Source: Strigops habroptila
Taxonomy: Eukaryota; Chordata; Aves; Psittaciformes; Psittacidae
DNA length: 64,000 bases
Assembly: GCF_004027225.2 (NCBI RefSeq)
Contig: NC_044289.2
Span: 4,081,761-4,145,760 of the forward strand
Direction: 5' to 3'
The notes under the pieces were generated by a model. That model did not search any database. It saw only the letters and a list, made by a program, of their open reading frames with translations, and was not told the DNA's origin. The position numbers were made by a program, and so were the translations under genes. Position 1 is the stretch's first letter, and every line of letters begins with the position of its first letter. Shown here one piece after another: positions 47,071 to 58,682 of this stretch.

Positions 47071-47628
47071 GCGGGGAGGCGGCGTTTGCTTTTCGTTGTT
47101 TTACCAAGATAAACAAATGCACAATGAAGCGTGATCAGCCCCAACTAGTGCACCCCGAGAGAAGACAGCACCCAGAGTGCTTTGTAGGGGTCTGGAACAT
47201 CCCAGGACACTCTGGCCTGCTTGGACAGTTTGCTTTTAGGGTAATGTGCAGCAGGACATGTCGGTGTCGTGCAGGAGCCCCATTCCATTTCTGTTGCACC
47301 GCTTTTAGGAGAGGGGATAAGCAGGGAGTATGGTGGCTTGTGTTAGAGCTCGGATCCCAATATTTTCCAGGACACTGGAAGATTAGCCAGATCTCCCTTC
47401 AAATCTGCCAGAAACAGCTAAATGCAGAGATTTACACTTGAAAACGCTTGCTCACTACTTGCAGAGGAAACTTTAAACACACCATTCACTATTTCAGAGG
47501 GGGCGCTAAGGCAGCACTTAGTTCTTCTAACTGCCCCCAACTCTTTGCTGTTTTGAACGTGGTGTTTGCAGAGATTTTAGATGCATGCTAAACAAATCAG
47601 GTACTCTAATGCTCCTGTGTCACAACTT

Positions 47629-47766
47629 AGAATCATAGGATCACAGACTGGTTTGGGTTGAAGGGACCTTAAAGCTCATCCAGTTCCAGCCCCCTGCCAC
47701 GGGCAGGGACACCTTCCACTATATCAGGTTGCTCCAAGCCCTGTCCAACCTGGACTTCTAAACGTT
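47629..47766 (-). repeat. CR1 LINE 3' end, minus orientation
   Basis: The reverse-complement tail reads gaatcataggatcacagact, ggtttgggttgaagggacct, accttccactatatcaggtt and gctccaagccctgtccaacc. Confidence 0.92.
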
Positions 47767-49730
47767 CTGCCTGGATAACTGTCCTTTGAAATAAAAAACT
47801 TTGTTCAGTGTGTGAGAAGTTTTCAGGTGGGAATCATAGTCCTTGTACTGTAGCTTTTATAGTCAGATTTCTGCTTGCCTGATTTGGTAGCCATAGTCTA
47901 GACCCTGTCTAGGAGCTCCCTGGAAACCTAAAGCACATGCTCTTGCTGTCCCTCTTGTTGCTTTGGATGACAAAAAATCACAGTCACATCCATTTGAGAA
48001 TGAAGTAATATGCAGACAGAGGTTTTGCTAGGTACTGTTTTTGATGCAGATGGAAAATAGGAGGAGAAAGAGGGGAAACCCATTTGGGCATTAAAAAAGC
48101 TGGGAAACTGAATGCACAGCCTGGACAAGCTCTGAATATGATTGAGAGCAGGTGAAAAAAAGCTTTGTCCTGAAAGCCAAGAACATGGCTCATGTTCAAT
48201 TCACTCTGTATACACAAGGGCAGAGGACTTTGTGCCTTTGTTTGTCCATGAGTAAAACTGCATCAATACTACCTGTCTCCACCAGCCTTTTTTCCTCTTA
48301 CAGAGACACACAAACCACCTGCAAGACACCATTTGCAGAGGTGTCACTTTTTTCATTGAAGACTTCCTTGCACTGGAGGGTTAATTGAGATCAAAAGCAT
48401 TTAAAGCACTGTGCTATTTCTTGAGTAGCATCTCACTCAGGAAAAACTGTCAACGTGTTTGATCAAGAACACCACCATATGTACACAAGATTTTAATTGC
48501 CTCCTTTTCAACAAGGAGTAAGTACTAACCCAGTTGCCTGCAAACACTCCATTCCATGTCTGCATTTCAAAAACATGAAAGGTATGTCTAGAAACTATAC
48601 AAGATCATAAGCAACCTTTTCCAGATCTGATGGAAATGCCACCTTCTGTCACAAGTTTTGATCGGGCAAATACAGGAAGTAAATGGATACACACAAGCAT
48701 ATGGTTTAGATTATTTTCTCATCATAGTCGCTTAACTGGAAGTAGACACATACTTATTAGTGATAATTTGCAATATAAATCAACATGGGTTTTCAAGCAT
48801 TGACAGATCCAAATTGCATCTCAGTTCCGGAATCCAAATAAAGTCCTGGAAAATAAAAAAGAAGCCATTAGATCCAGTTCTGAACTGTCACATAAGCTCA
48901 GATCTGAATGCATATATTTCACTTCAGCAGCAGTTTATCTTTCTATTACCTAGATTTAGAAATGATTGACTTAAGCCCAATCAAAATAAATCTCTCATAA
49001 GGAAAAGGTGAATGTTGAGTGGGTTTAAAAACCCCATCTCAAGCAATCCACCATTTCACACAGACCAAAGTGCAGTCTTGCCATTATAACTGCACCAGCA
49101 ATAGAAGTTTTGCAGGGACAAGTGTACCAGTCAGACAAGGTAACTGATCTCAGCGTAAGCTGCACAAACAGAAGTGTGAAGTAAGCTGTGGTAGAAAAAT
49201 CAGAGGGATTAGTAAAAAATGCTGTTGAGTCTTGTTTTACTTAACACATTATTGCACAAGCTAGGAAAGGTTTTCAAACACTGGAGCGCTCAGCTGGGCT
49301 AAGTTACACTGTGCAACTCATTCACATTCCTAAACGGGATTTCTCTAGAGTCGTGGTTGTAAAATGGAGGCCCAGTGTCCTTCATACTTCTCTGATTCTT
49401 GGTACACAGTAAAAAGAAAGAAAAAAAAAGAAAAAAGTGGTATTCTAAGCATATGGCATTGCTTAAATATAAAGTTGTTGTTGCCTTCAGCATCCTGAAG
49501 TTCAGTTGCTGGCCTTAACTTAAAGCTAATTCTTGTCAATCTGCCAGTAAGGATCTGATTTTGATTCTGTGGGTTATTTAAGCATCAAAAAATCCAAAGT
49601 AATTTAATTCCTTGATCTTATTTTCAAATGCCAATATAACAGAAGCAAGCTGGAAATACCCTTCCTTCATAAGGTGAGAAAAACTATTCAATCAATAAAG
49701 ATCAGCATATCTGGAGGGCTGACAGCATCA

Positions 49731-49889
49731 GAGAGTCATAAAATGGTTGAGGCTGGAAGGGGCCACAGGGAGTCATCTAGTCCAACCTCCCTGCTCAAGC
49801 AGAGTCACCTAGAGCATATTGCTCATGACTGTACCCGGACAGCTCTTGAGTATCTCCGGGGAAGAAAACTCCACAGCCTGTCTGGGCAT
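49731..49889 (-). repeat. CR1 LINE 3' end of a different subfamily, minus orientation
   Basis: The text reads gagtcataaaatggttgagg, ctggaaggggcca, tcatctagtccaacctccct, gctcaagcagagtcacctag and ccacagcctgtctgggca. The GCTCAAGCAGAGTCACCTAG block marks a CR1 subtype unlike the other short copies in the window. Confidence 0.88.
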
Positions 49890-51718
49890 TCATTTAAAAG
49901 CAAATGCTTTAGCTTAATGATTACAGCAAATCCACAATGAGGGTCAGAACCACTCAGTAAATTACAGAGGAGCTGATCTGGGTAATGCGGGAATGGCTTC
50001 ATTAGTCACACTATTTGATAGGCTCAAGTGCTTTGGCAGTCACTGTCATGAATGATCAAAAAAAGACTTGAAGACTTCCTGTGAGACTGCACATAGGAAC
50101 ATAGCACCTCAAACACAAAGAGCGTTGCTTTTTTACCTTTAGAAACATGGAGCCAAAAGGGAACACTTGGGCTCTGAGGTACTGATGGCATTGAGGCCAT
50201 CTTGAAAGATCTTCAGATGCCTTGCAGAAGCAGCAGCACTTCACTTCCTGGGTTTCATACCCAAACTTAGCCTTGCTTCTCTGTACAACACAGAGAAAAT
50301 GACCTTGGGCTGGACCTGGTGGGACTCTCTGACCCTAGTTCAATTTCCAGTCTCCCAACACAGCGCATAAGCAGACCAGGAGCTGTGCAACCACACCAAT
50401 ATAATATGACCAAAGGCAACAGCTCTGTCCCTCACAAACGTAGAGTCACAGCACTGGGGTTGTGGAAAAGCAAATGGTCGCTGTTCTGCTGACATTTCAT
50501 TTTGCTCCAGGCTATGAAAAGATACTGAGTGCCCAATTCCCATTAATTTCAGACGCTGGAATATCACTAACTCAGGTCTTTGCTTCTGTGCTTTTCCCTG
50601 ATCACCTCTTCTGTCTATAGGAGTAAGGAATGCGTTGGAAGAGAGCCTGTTCCTAGGCACGTGTGTGGGTTGTGCTTATCGCTGCAGGACCTGCTGGTAC
50701 TGTACAGCCCCTGTAGCAGATACACACAGTGGTCAGCCTTCCCTGAGAATGAGCACTCACAAATGGGCAGTGGTTCAATTGTTTAATAAAAAAAAAGAAG
50801 TAATAATTTTTTGCGTTACCCAAAAATTCAAATGGATCTAAGGGAGGGCAGGTGCTTAAAAGTGAAAAATAGCTTTGTAGAACAGCCAGATGATTCAGCC
50901 ATGCAGTGAAACAGGATAAATCAGATGAAGATCAGACATGGCTTTCTTTAAAAACAATATTTTTAGACTGTTAGCTGCATAAAATCACTTACGAGCCCTA
51001 ATTTCAGTCCAACCTGTCTTCAACATACTCAAAGAATTAAAAAATGTATTGGTCTCAGAATGCTGCTTCTGTTTCTTAGAAGCAGCCTGAAAAGAAGTGC
51101 ACAAAGATGGTTGTTTACAGCCTGAGCATGCAAGGCATAGCTATGTGTCATGATAATAGGAAATGAAATCACTGCCAGTTCCCAAAGATTAGCATATTGT
51201 TAGAGCACAGATTTGTGCTGTAACTCAAGGACACGGACACTGGGCAGAAGATAACAGACAACACAGCAGAGCAAGCACAGAGCAGGGAGCTGTTTTGAAA
51301 GAGGTAGCCAAGAGGGACAAATCCCTGATTTGTTGAAAGATTTCACCAAGAAATTGATTCAATTCTCCTGTCTCTTGCAATAAGCAGTCTGCTGTCCCAA
51401 AGTTACTTCAGTTCACTGTCTATTGCTGTCACTCCCTTTTTCTAGGAGGAATGGACAGCCCTCTGTTTCATGACCAAATTTGCAACTTCTGTTATTGCTG
51501 CAGCAGTGAATAAATCAAACCACAGTAAATGGAAAGGATTAGCAACCAAAGACAAAGATAAATACAGCCCGCGTACAAAAGTCATGATTAGCTCATCAGA
51601 TCAGTGGTAACTTCTGAGAAGTGTATTTCTTTTGTCTCTGACACTTGCCTTTCCCTTGCACACGCCTCTCTTTTAAACACAATCTGGAACTTTCCCCCAC
51701 CTGCAGAGATGAACAAGC

Positions 51719-51768
51719 ATGGGGTGGGTTGACCCTGTCTGGGTGCCAGGTGCCTACCAAACCTCCTG
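51719..51768 (-). repeat. Short fragment of ERV LTR end
   Basis: The sequence tggggtgggttgaccctg, then tctgggtgccaggtgcctac, resembles the terminal 40-50 bp of the LTR at 54744, including a GGGTTGACCCTG block which that copy has lost. It is too short to place further. Confidence 0.4.
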
Positions 51769-54657
51769 GAAGTGCCCAAGACTGCATCCATGTGCAGCGA
51801 CCCGTAGTGTAATTCATCAGATCAATTCCCTCGTGTTCATATGGCTTTTCACATCTCGGTCTCTGCAAACATGTAGGAAGATTATTCCTACCCAGGAGAG
51901 ATGTAGGAACAAAGCTGTAGAGTGATTCTGACCATTTTCTCTTTGGATTTGGCTTTCAGCCATGTGTTTCTTTCTAGTCTGACCCACAGGCATGAATCCT
52001 GGAGTGTGGCAGTTGCTTTGGACCTGAAGCAATGCGCGCATTGGCCAGAGCTCAAGTCAACAGTGCTTCTCAGAAGCCAAGACCATCATCCTGCTAACAC
52101 AGCCCTCAGCCATTCACAGGTCTCTGAATGCAGCTCATCCAGTCTCTGTTCAGCCCAGACATTGCCCTGCAATCTGCCTGCTCTACCTGAAGTGGCATTA
52201 AAAGGAAGAGAGGTCAGATTGCTGTGGTTTTGTAACACATAGTGAAGTTAAGAAAATCCAGATCGAGAGCTGCGTTCTTTCTGAACAGACAACAGAAAGA
52301 TTCTAACTGAAGAACCTAGAAAAAAGTCTCCTAATTACCTCCTAATATGGAGATAATTGAAGCCATCTTACTGGAAGAAACTTAAATTTGTAATGGAAGT
52401 AGAAATAACATCCAGATCACATACTACCCTGGAGAACTGTAACACTTTCTACAATTCAAACCAATAGCAGGTCTTCTTTAAAACATAGATCCTTCCCACA
52501 CACTTGCCACCAACATCAATTTTTAAACCTCTGTATGAAAAATTGCAACTCAGTGTAGTTTTACAGGAGATCTGAGAATTCCCAGCAAGTGGTATTCATC
52601 ATCTGGTAATGAAATCAATACCAAATTTGATTTTGAAGGAACATTTTCACCCCTTTTGTTGTCATCTTTGGCCTCACAAGATAACTTCTTGTTATATCAT
52701 TTGTACATATGTAATTTTAGTGAGGTTTAAGTGTAACTCAGAGTCCTTACAGAATAAAGACAAACTGTTTAAGAAAAATTCGAGGTACTTTACTCTCAGT
52801 GAGTACACTTCCCGTACTCTGAAACTACTAACACTATCTGAAAGGCAGAGACTTGACCTATTTCCAGAGCAGTATTTCTGCCAATAATAGGATCATGTCA
52901 GTGAAGAACTCCCCATTGTATGTTTTCTTTTGAACAGATCAATTCAAGCAGGGTACCTGCAATAACAGGGCCTTTTGATGGTCTGTAACAACTATCACAC
53001 CAGCGAAGCATGAAGATCAATAACCATCCATGCAGCCCTTGGCCTCTAATGGAGCATTACCTACTTCTGCCTCAAAATTTCATCTTTTTGTCTGCTTTAT
53101 CATTTCTGTATTGCAATATAGAGACATTTTAGAGGGTGCTTTTGTGAATAAGAGACATACAACTGAGAAACCAGACACATGAGTAATTTAGGGAATGGCA
53201 GCAAGCTGCCACACCTGCTAAGCTACCGTTCAGTAGACCACATCCACTAAATGGCAATAACTATGTGTTTAAAAGTTTAGCCAATGGTAAGTGCAAAGTG
53301 ATGCACTTCAGCTGAACATTCTTCAATGAGGAATGAAGAAAGGCAGCATCCTTCATGGGTAAAGAGTGTGCACATGATAGTCATTGTGCCTCAGTGATGC
53401 ACAGTTTGGGATTGCCTGCATGCCAGAGTTAACTGCTTCAATTAATGCTTCAGTGGAAGCAAGTCCTGAGAGAGCAGGGGAAAAGGATCCTTACTGTCGT
53501 TTAAGAGTCTTTCCAAACTCTTTACATCTCTAGAGTTTTTGGTGGGGTATTTTTGGTTGTTTGGTTGGTTGGTTTTGGGTTTAACACTTTCTCTGACTTA
53601 TTAGTCTGTCACCCTGTTACTAGATATGGCACATGCTTTTATTCCCAGCAGCATTTGGTCCAGGTCCCTTTTAAATACAACAGATTGGAGTATTTTAAAT
53701 CTAAATCAGCACCTTGTCATTTCAGGAAGTTATAAAGAAATAGAGTTTGGGAAACCCCATTCTCCCTGATAGCTTTGTCTGTATGTCTGTTTGCTTAGGA
53801 ACTGGTCCCCTTTGAGCTGGCAGATCTACAGTCTCTCCTCTGATACTGGCCTTTCGGGAAAGCAGCTGGCAGCTAGCTCAAATTCCGAAGGTGTCACCGT
53901 CTCCTGCGTCAGGCAGTTGTTTCTCCACAGGCTGTTTCTGGTACAAGAGACATATCTTTTGCTTTTATGAAAATCCATAGCAGTCTTACCAGTAACAGAG
54001 GGAACTGGTACTTTGCTTTTTATAAGTATCTCTGGCGCAAACACATAAGCATTACTTTTCTTTTGGTTTATGGTTCTGTTTGACATGGGCTCTGCCACTC
54101 TTTAAGGTATTTAAAGCCTAAGAAGCCAGTTTCTCACCATGAGTTTGCAGACAGAGATGAACACCCTGCACCAGAGCCTGACTCCTCACAGGTACGAACC
54201 AGCTCAGTGTACCCATGCTGGTGGCTTCTTCTCAGTCCTCACAGAAAGAGCATGGCCCTTTTACTGCATTTTCTAGTGCCGCTTTATCTCATACTTACTA
54301 TCCAACAGCATTCATCTGTTTTAAGAATTCAACTCAAAACCAAACCAAACAAATGGAAAGGGAAAAAAAGAGAAAATCACCAAGAAACTACTACTTTAAA
54401 CTCACCAGAAATTAAGAAGTACCTTCTTCAAGTTTGTTTTGACATGAGACTCATGTATTCCTGTTGCTGTGGCAGCAACTAAACATTTTCAGAGGCTCTG
54501 CTATGTCTGTATATTGTACTTCACCAGATTCTTGTGAAACGCCCAGGATGTTAAGCACTGAAATGACACTTTTTTTCCAAAGCAGTTACAGAAATGCAGA
54601 CCAATGCAGAGCTATATCTTCTCTGGAAGCTGTGCAGGAGTAACAATCAAGCTTCAC

Positions 54658-54813
54658 TATATATTGCCATATCTCTTTTTGGAAAACATACATCTTGCAC
54701 ATGTAACCATTTAATCTTTCTACTCATTTTATATTTCCATCCTTGTGGTTGGGTGCCAGGTGCCCACCAGCCTGCTCTATTACTTCCTTTCCTCAACTGG
54801 ACAGGGGAGAGAA
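54658..54813 (+). repeat. Direct repeat, copy A (flank plus LTR left end)
   Basis: This stretch of about 155 bp includes 81 bp of unique flank, the ATCCT target site and the first 70 bp of the LTR. It is repeated at 56302-56459 with about five differences. Confidence 0.9.
54739..54743. repeat. Target-site duplication, left copy (ATCCT)
   Basis: These five bases precede the LTR and are repeated directly after it at 55758-55762. Confidence 0.75.
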
Positions 54814-55757
54814 AACATAGCAAAAGGCTATTGGGTCAAGATAAGGACAGAGAGATCCCTCAGCAAAACAGACTTGACATTATCACTGATCAAATCAGAG
54901 AAGGGTAATGATGAGAAATAAAACCAAACCTTAAAACACCTTCCCCCAACCCTTCCTTTCTTCCCAGACTCAACTTCACTCCCAATTTTCTCTACCTCCT
55001 TCCCCCAAGTGGCACAGGGAGACAAGGAATGAGGGTCATGGTCAGTTCATCACACACTCTCTCTGCCGCTCCTTCTTCCTCAGGGGAGGACTCCTCACAC
55101 TCTTCCACTGCTCCATTGTGGGGTCCTTCCCATGGGAGGCAGCTCTCCATGAACTTCTCCAACATGAGTTCTTCCCATGGGCTGCAGTTCTTTGTGAATC
55201 AGCAGGTCCCTTTCATGGGGTCCCAAGTCCTACAGCAAACCTGCTCCAGTGTGGGCTCCTCTCTCCATGGGGCCACAGGTCCTGCCGGGACCCTGCTCCA
55301 GCGTGGGCTTCCCACTGGGTCACAGTCTCCTTCGGGCATCCCCGTGCTCCAGTGTGGGGTCCTCCATGTGCTGCAGGTGGACATCTGCTGCGCTCTGGAC
55401 ATCCATGGGCTGCAAGGGGCACAGCCTGCCTCACCGTGGTCTGTACCACGGACTGATGGGGAATCTCTGCTCTGGTGCCTGGAGCACCTTCTCCTCTCCT
55501 TCTGCACTGACCTTGAAGTCTGCGGGGCTGATCCTCTCACACATTCTCCTGCAGCTACTGCCACACAGCCGTTTTTTCCCTTCTTAAATATGTTATCCCA
55601 GAGGTGCAATCTCCATCTCTGATGGGCTTAGCCTTGGCCAGCAGCAGGTCTGTCTTGGAGCCACCTGCCACTGGCTCCATCAGGCATAGGGCACCTCTCA
55701 CACAGGCCACTCTTGTAGTTCTGCCACTACCAAAACCTTGCAAAGCAAACCCATACA
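54744..55757 (-). mobile_element. Solo LTR of an avian endogenous retrovirus (ERVL-like), minus orientation
   Basis: A block of 1014 bp begins TGTGGTTGGGTGCCAGG and ends AAACCCATACA on the plus strand, so it has TG/CA-type ends in both directions. It is flanked by the same 5 bp, ATCCT, at 54739-54743 and 55758-55762, a target-site duplication of the size usual for ERVL elements. On the minus strand it has a TATTTAA box (plus 55584-55590) and an array of units containing the motif cacgctggagcag or cacactggagcag, typical of this LTR type. No gag, pol or env lies beside it. The family name cannot be fixed without a library search. Confidence 0.8.
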
Positions 55758-55762
55758 ATCCT
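55758..55762. repeat. Target-site duplication, right copy (ATCCT)
   Basis: This is the matching 5-bp copy directly after the LTR terminal ATACA. Confidence 0.75.
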
Positions 55763-56301
55763 TGACACCAGTTTTCTCTGTTTTGATTTTTACCAAGGAA
55801 CAGTTAAGACAGCAAAACAAACAATAGCAATGCTTTTCCCAGAAACACACCCAAGTGCAGAACAATAGCTTTCAACACCCACTAGACAAAGAGGCTGTTG
55901 TAGGATGCCAGCTTTAACCTTAACCTCAACTTCAACACAAATGAAAACCAAAGCTTGGCAAGGCCTGATCTTCAATCTGTCTCTCCCTAGGAGGCCCCTA
56001 GTCTGCAGGACAGAAAAGAATGGGGAAACAAAAAGCAGCTTTTGGAGATTTAAAGGGCTGTTGTGATTTACCCACTTCATAGGAGAGCTAGGAGCAGTCA
56101 CAGCCTCATAGATTAGTCACAATAGTTCACAGCTGAATTAATCATCATGAACTGTCTCCTCCACAGAGGCTGTGGTGCTGTCTCTTGCCCGGCTGCAAAG
56201 CAGCAGACCCAGCAGCCTGCTGCAATGGCTGAGTGCAGCTGTAGTGTTAGTGCTTCCCAAAGGAAAACAGACAAAACCACTCCACTTTCAGGGGCCTGTG
56301 C

Positions 56302-56459
56302 CATATATTGCCGTATCTCTTTGTTGGAAAACATACATCTTGCACATGTAACCATTTAATCTTTCTACTCATTTTGTATTTCCATCCTTGTGGTTGGATG
56401 CCAGGTGCCCACCAGCCTGCTCTATTACTTCCTTTCCTCAACTGGACAGGGGAGAGAGA
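56302..56459 (+). repeat. Direct repeat, copy B
   Basis: This is nearly identical to 54658-54813, including the flank/LTR junction (ccatccttgtggttggatgc). The LTR is cut after the gggagagagaa block, so it is not a second insertion but a copied junction. Confidence 0.9.
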
Positions 56460-58613
56460 AAAAAATTCTGGGACCTTAGAAACAAAGACAGGGGAAAACA
56501 AATCCAGCTGCAAAGGTTGTTCTTCTGCCCTAATCACATTCTGGTTTCCTCATCTCCACACGTAATTTTTAGAGCCTGTCTCAGCCACTTTGTGTGTGAG
56601 AAATGTGAATGAAAATGACATTTCTGTTTCCAGTTTTCATTACTTCCCACCTGATACGTGGTCCGATTACAAATCTGAAACAGCAACATTTAAAACTGAA
56701 CCAGCATGCTCTCTTATTAAGGTTTAATGGAAGTGTCTTGGCACTGTAGTTCGACAGCACTGGTCCTGCTTTCCATGTACTTCATCCAGGACTGAGCCAG
56801 GGCAGATTTAAATCTCATAAATAATTGTCTGCTTTTCTTAAGAGACTGTAGTAGAAATAATCACCTTCCTCACACTGTAACATGGATCTAGGGCAAGAAC
56901 AGGCTCTTATACACAGCACAGTGCTATTGGGGCAGCACTGGCAGGCAGCAGGAGAGGAACCACACGTGGCTACTCAAACACTTGGTAGATCTGTAACTAT
57001 TTAGATGTTGGACTGCTATTCTGCCTGGGATGGCTCATATGGTCTATCTTTAACAGATTCACTTAGATTAGAAACAAGATACTAGCTGGGTAAAATTTTT
57101 GCCAGCTTTTTTTGATATTTCATTCAAGAGAAATTTCTTGCCTGAGGTACAGGACAGGGACAAAATAAAATCATTTTAAATCTAGCAAATGTGCCTCTAA
57201 TTGTATGTGTTTGAAATTGAGAAAAGGGAGAAAATGAGGTACATAGCTTTATAGTTCAGCCTGTGAGTATACATCAAGCTGAACTGAATTTAAGCCATTT
57301 AAATTGAGATCTATACAGGCACTAATGTGGTTTAGCTGTCCTGTTTTAAATGAAGACATTAGTTCTTTTCTCAAGTGACTCCTGAGATTGACAGGACTGT
57401 TTGTTCTTTTGAGGACCTTATTGCGCAGTTATAAATGTGAAGGCTTTAGCTCCATTCATATTCCCAGTTCCTTTACATCAGTATAATTCTACTTAATTTT
57501 GCAGCCAAAAGAAACAAAACAAGACCTAGGGGGGCCCCCTCCAAGACAGGAGTAAATAGCAATAGCTTGGACTGTGCCTGGAAACAGGTAGGACTTTACA
57601 ATTTGCCAGCATGGGACTATGGATTTGTTGGGGTTTGGAGGTTGTTTCGTTGTTGGTTTTTTTTTTGAAAGGAGAAACTGAGGAACAGTGGAAGGAGAAA
57701 CAAGCACCATAAACTTAAGGCATGGCTCAAGACCCTACACATAGATACTCGCTCCAGCTTGTTATTTATGTTGCAAGGATGAGGGCAATAGACTTAAATT
57801 TCATCCTTCCATGAGGGGATTAGGTTATCTAACAAAGCAAAGAAAATTCACAGTAATTTATGTCTGCTGCTGTCCTTCCCCTGAGTGCTGCTCTTCCCCA
57901 TGAGTAGGGCTGGAGAGCTGGGTAACAGCACCCAATAACTAACCTCATTCGCAGCCTTCTTGCTGACACAAGACCTTTGCACCCATATTTACCATGTTAC
58001 CATAAGCACTGTCCACGCAGGCACAGCCAGCATTGCCTCTCAGTTGGCAGGCAGCCTCACAGTCATTGAAATGCCAGTGGGGATGTTTCTGCAAAGAATT
58101 CCAAGTTTTGGGGTTCAAAGGCTTGTGCGGGACAGACCAGCCTGGTTCAGGCAAGCCTCACGCGTCATTGCTGGGCTGAAGTTGTGAGCGTGTTTCTAGA
58201 AGAAGCCCTTCAAAGACATCCAAATCTACTCCCAGGCATTTTATTTTGCTCTGCACTATGTAGGTCTTTTCCCAACTTGCTTTTAATACTGTTTCTATAA
58301 CTATAGCTAATATCTGTTTAATTCACTTTTTAACTTCTGCGTGAGTGATCATGAAACACTACATGTATGTACAAAACATAGGCTTTATCAATTTAGGATA
58401 ATTTTTCCTGAATCCAGATGATGCAAGAATAACACAGCTGGGTACTGTGAAATCCTTGGGCAACCTGAGTAAAGCTCTACTGCTGTCCTTGGATTGGAAA
58501 GACAAACTTGTACTAACACCACTTAGCAGTAGGGCAAGTAATGCATTTGCCAAGTTTGTGACTTACTAAGTTTATTATTTATGTGATAAGTATATCACTT
58601 ACCAAGCTTATTA

Positions 58614-58682
58614 TTGGGGGTTGGAACTAGATGATCTTTAAGGTCTCTTCCAACTCAAACCATTTTATGACTCTACGATTAC
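58614..58682 (+). repeat. Short CR1 LINE 3' end, plus orientation
   Basis: The fragment reads gggggttggaactagatgat, ctttaaggtctcttccaact and ccattttatgactctacgat, the last 65-70 bp of a CR1 3'UTR. Confidence 0.88.

Noticed and set aside
55029..55622. 197-codon open frame on the plus strand
   Set aside because: It lies entirely inside the solo LTR, antisense to it, and reads through the LTR's internal repeat units. It is a composition effect often mistaken for a protein in bird genomes.
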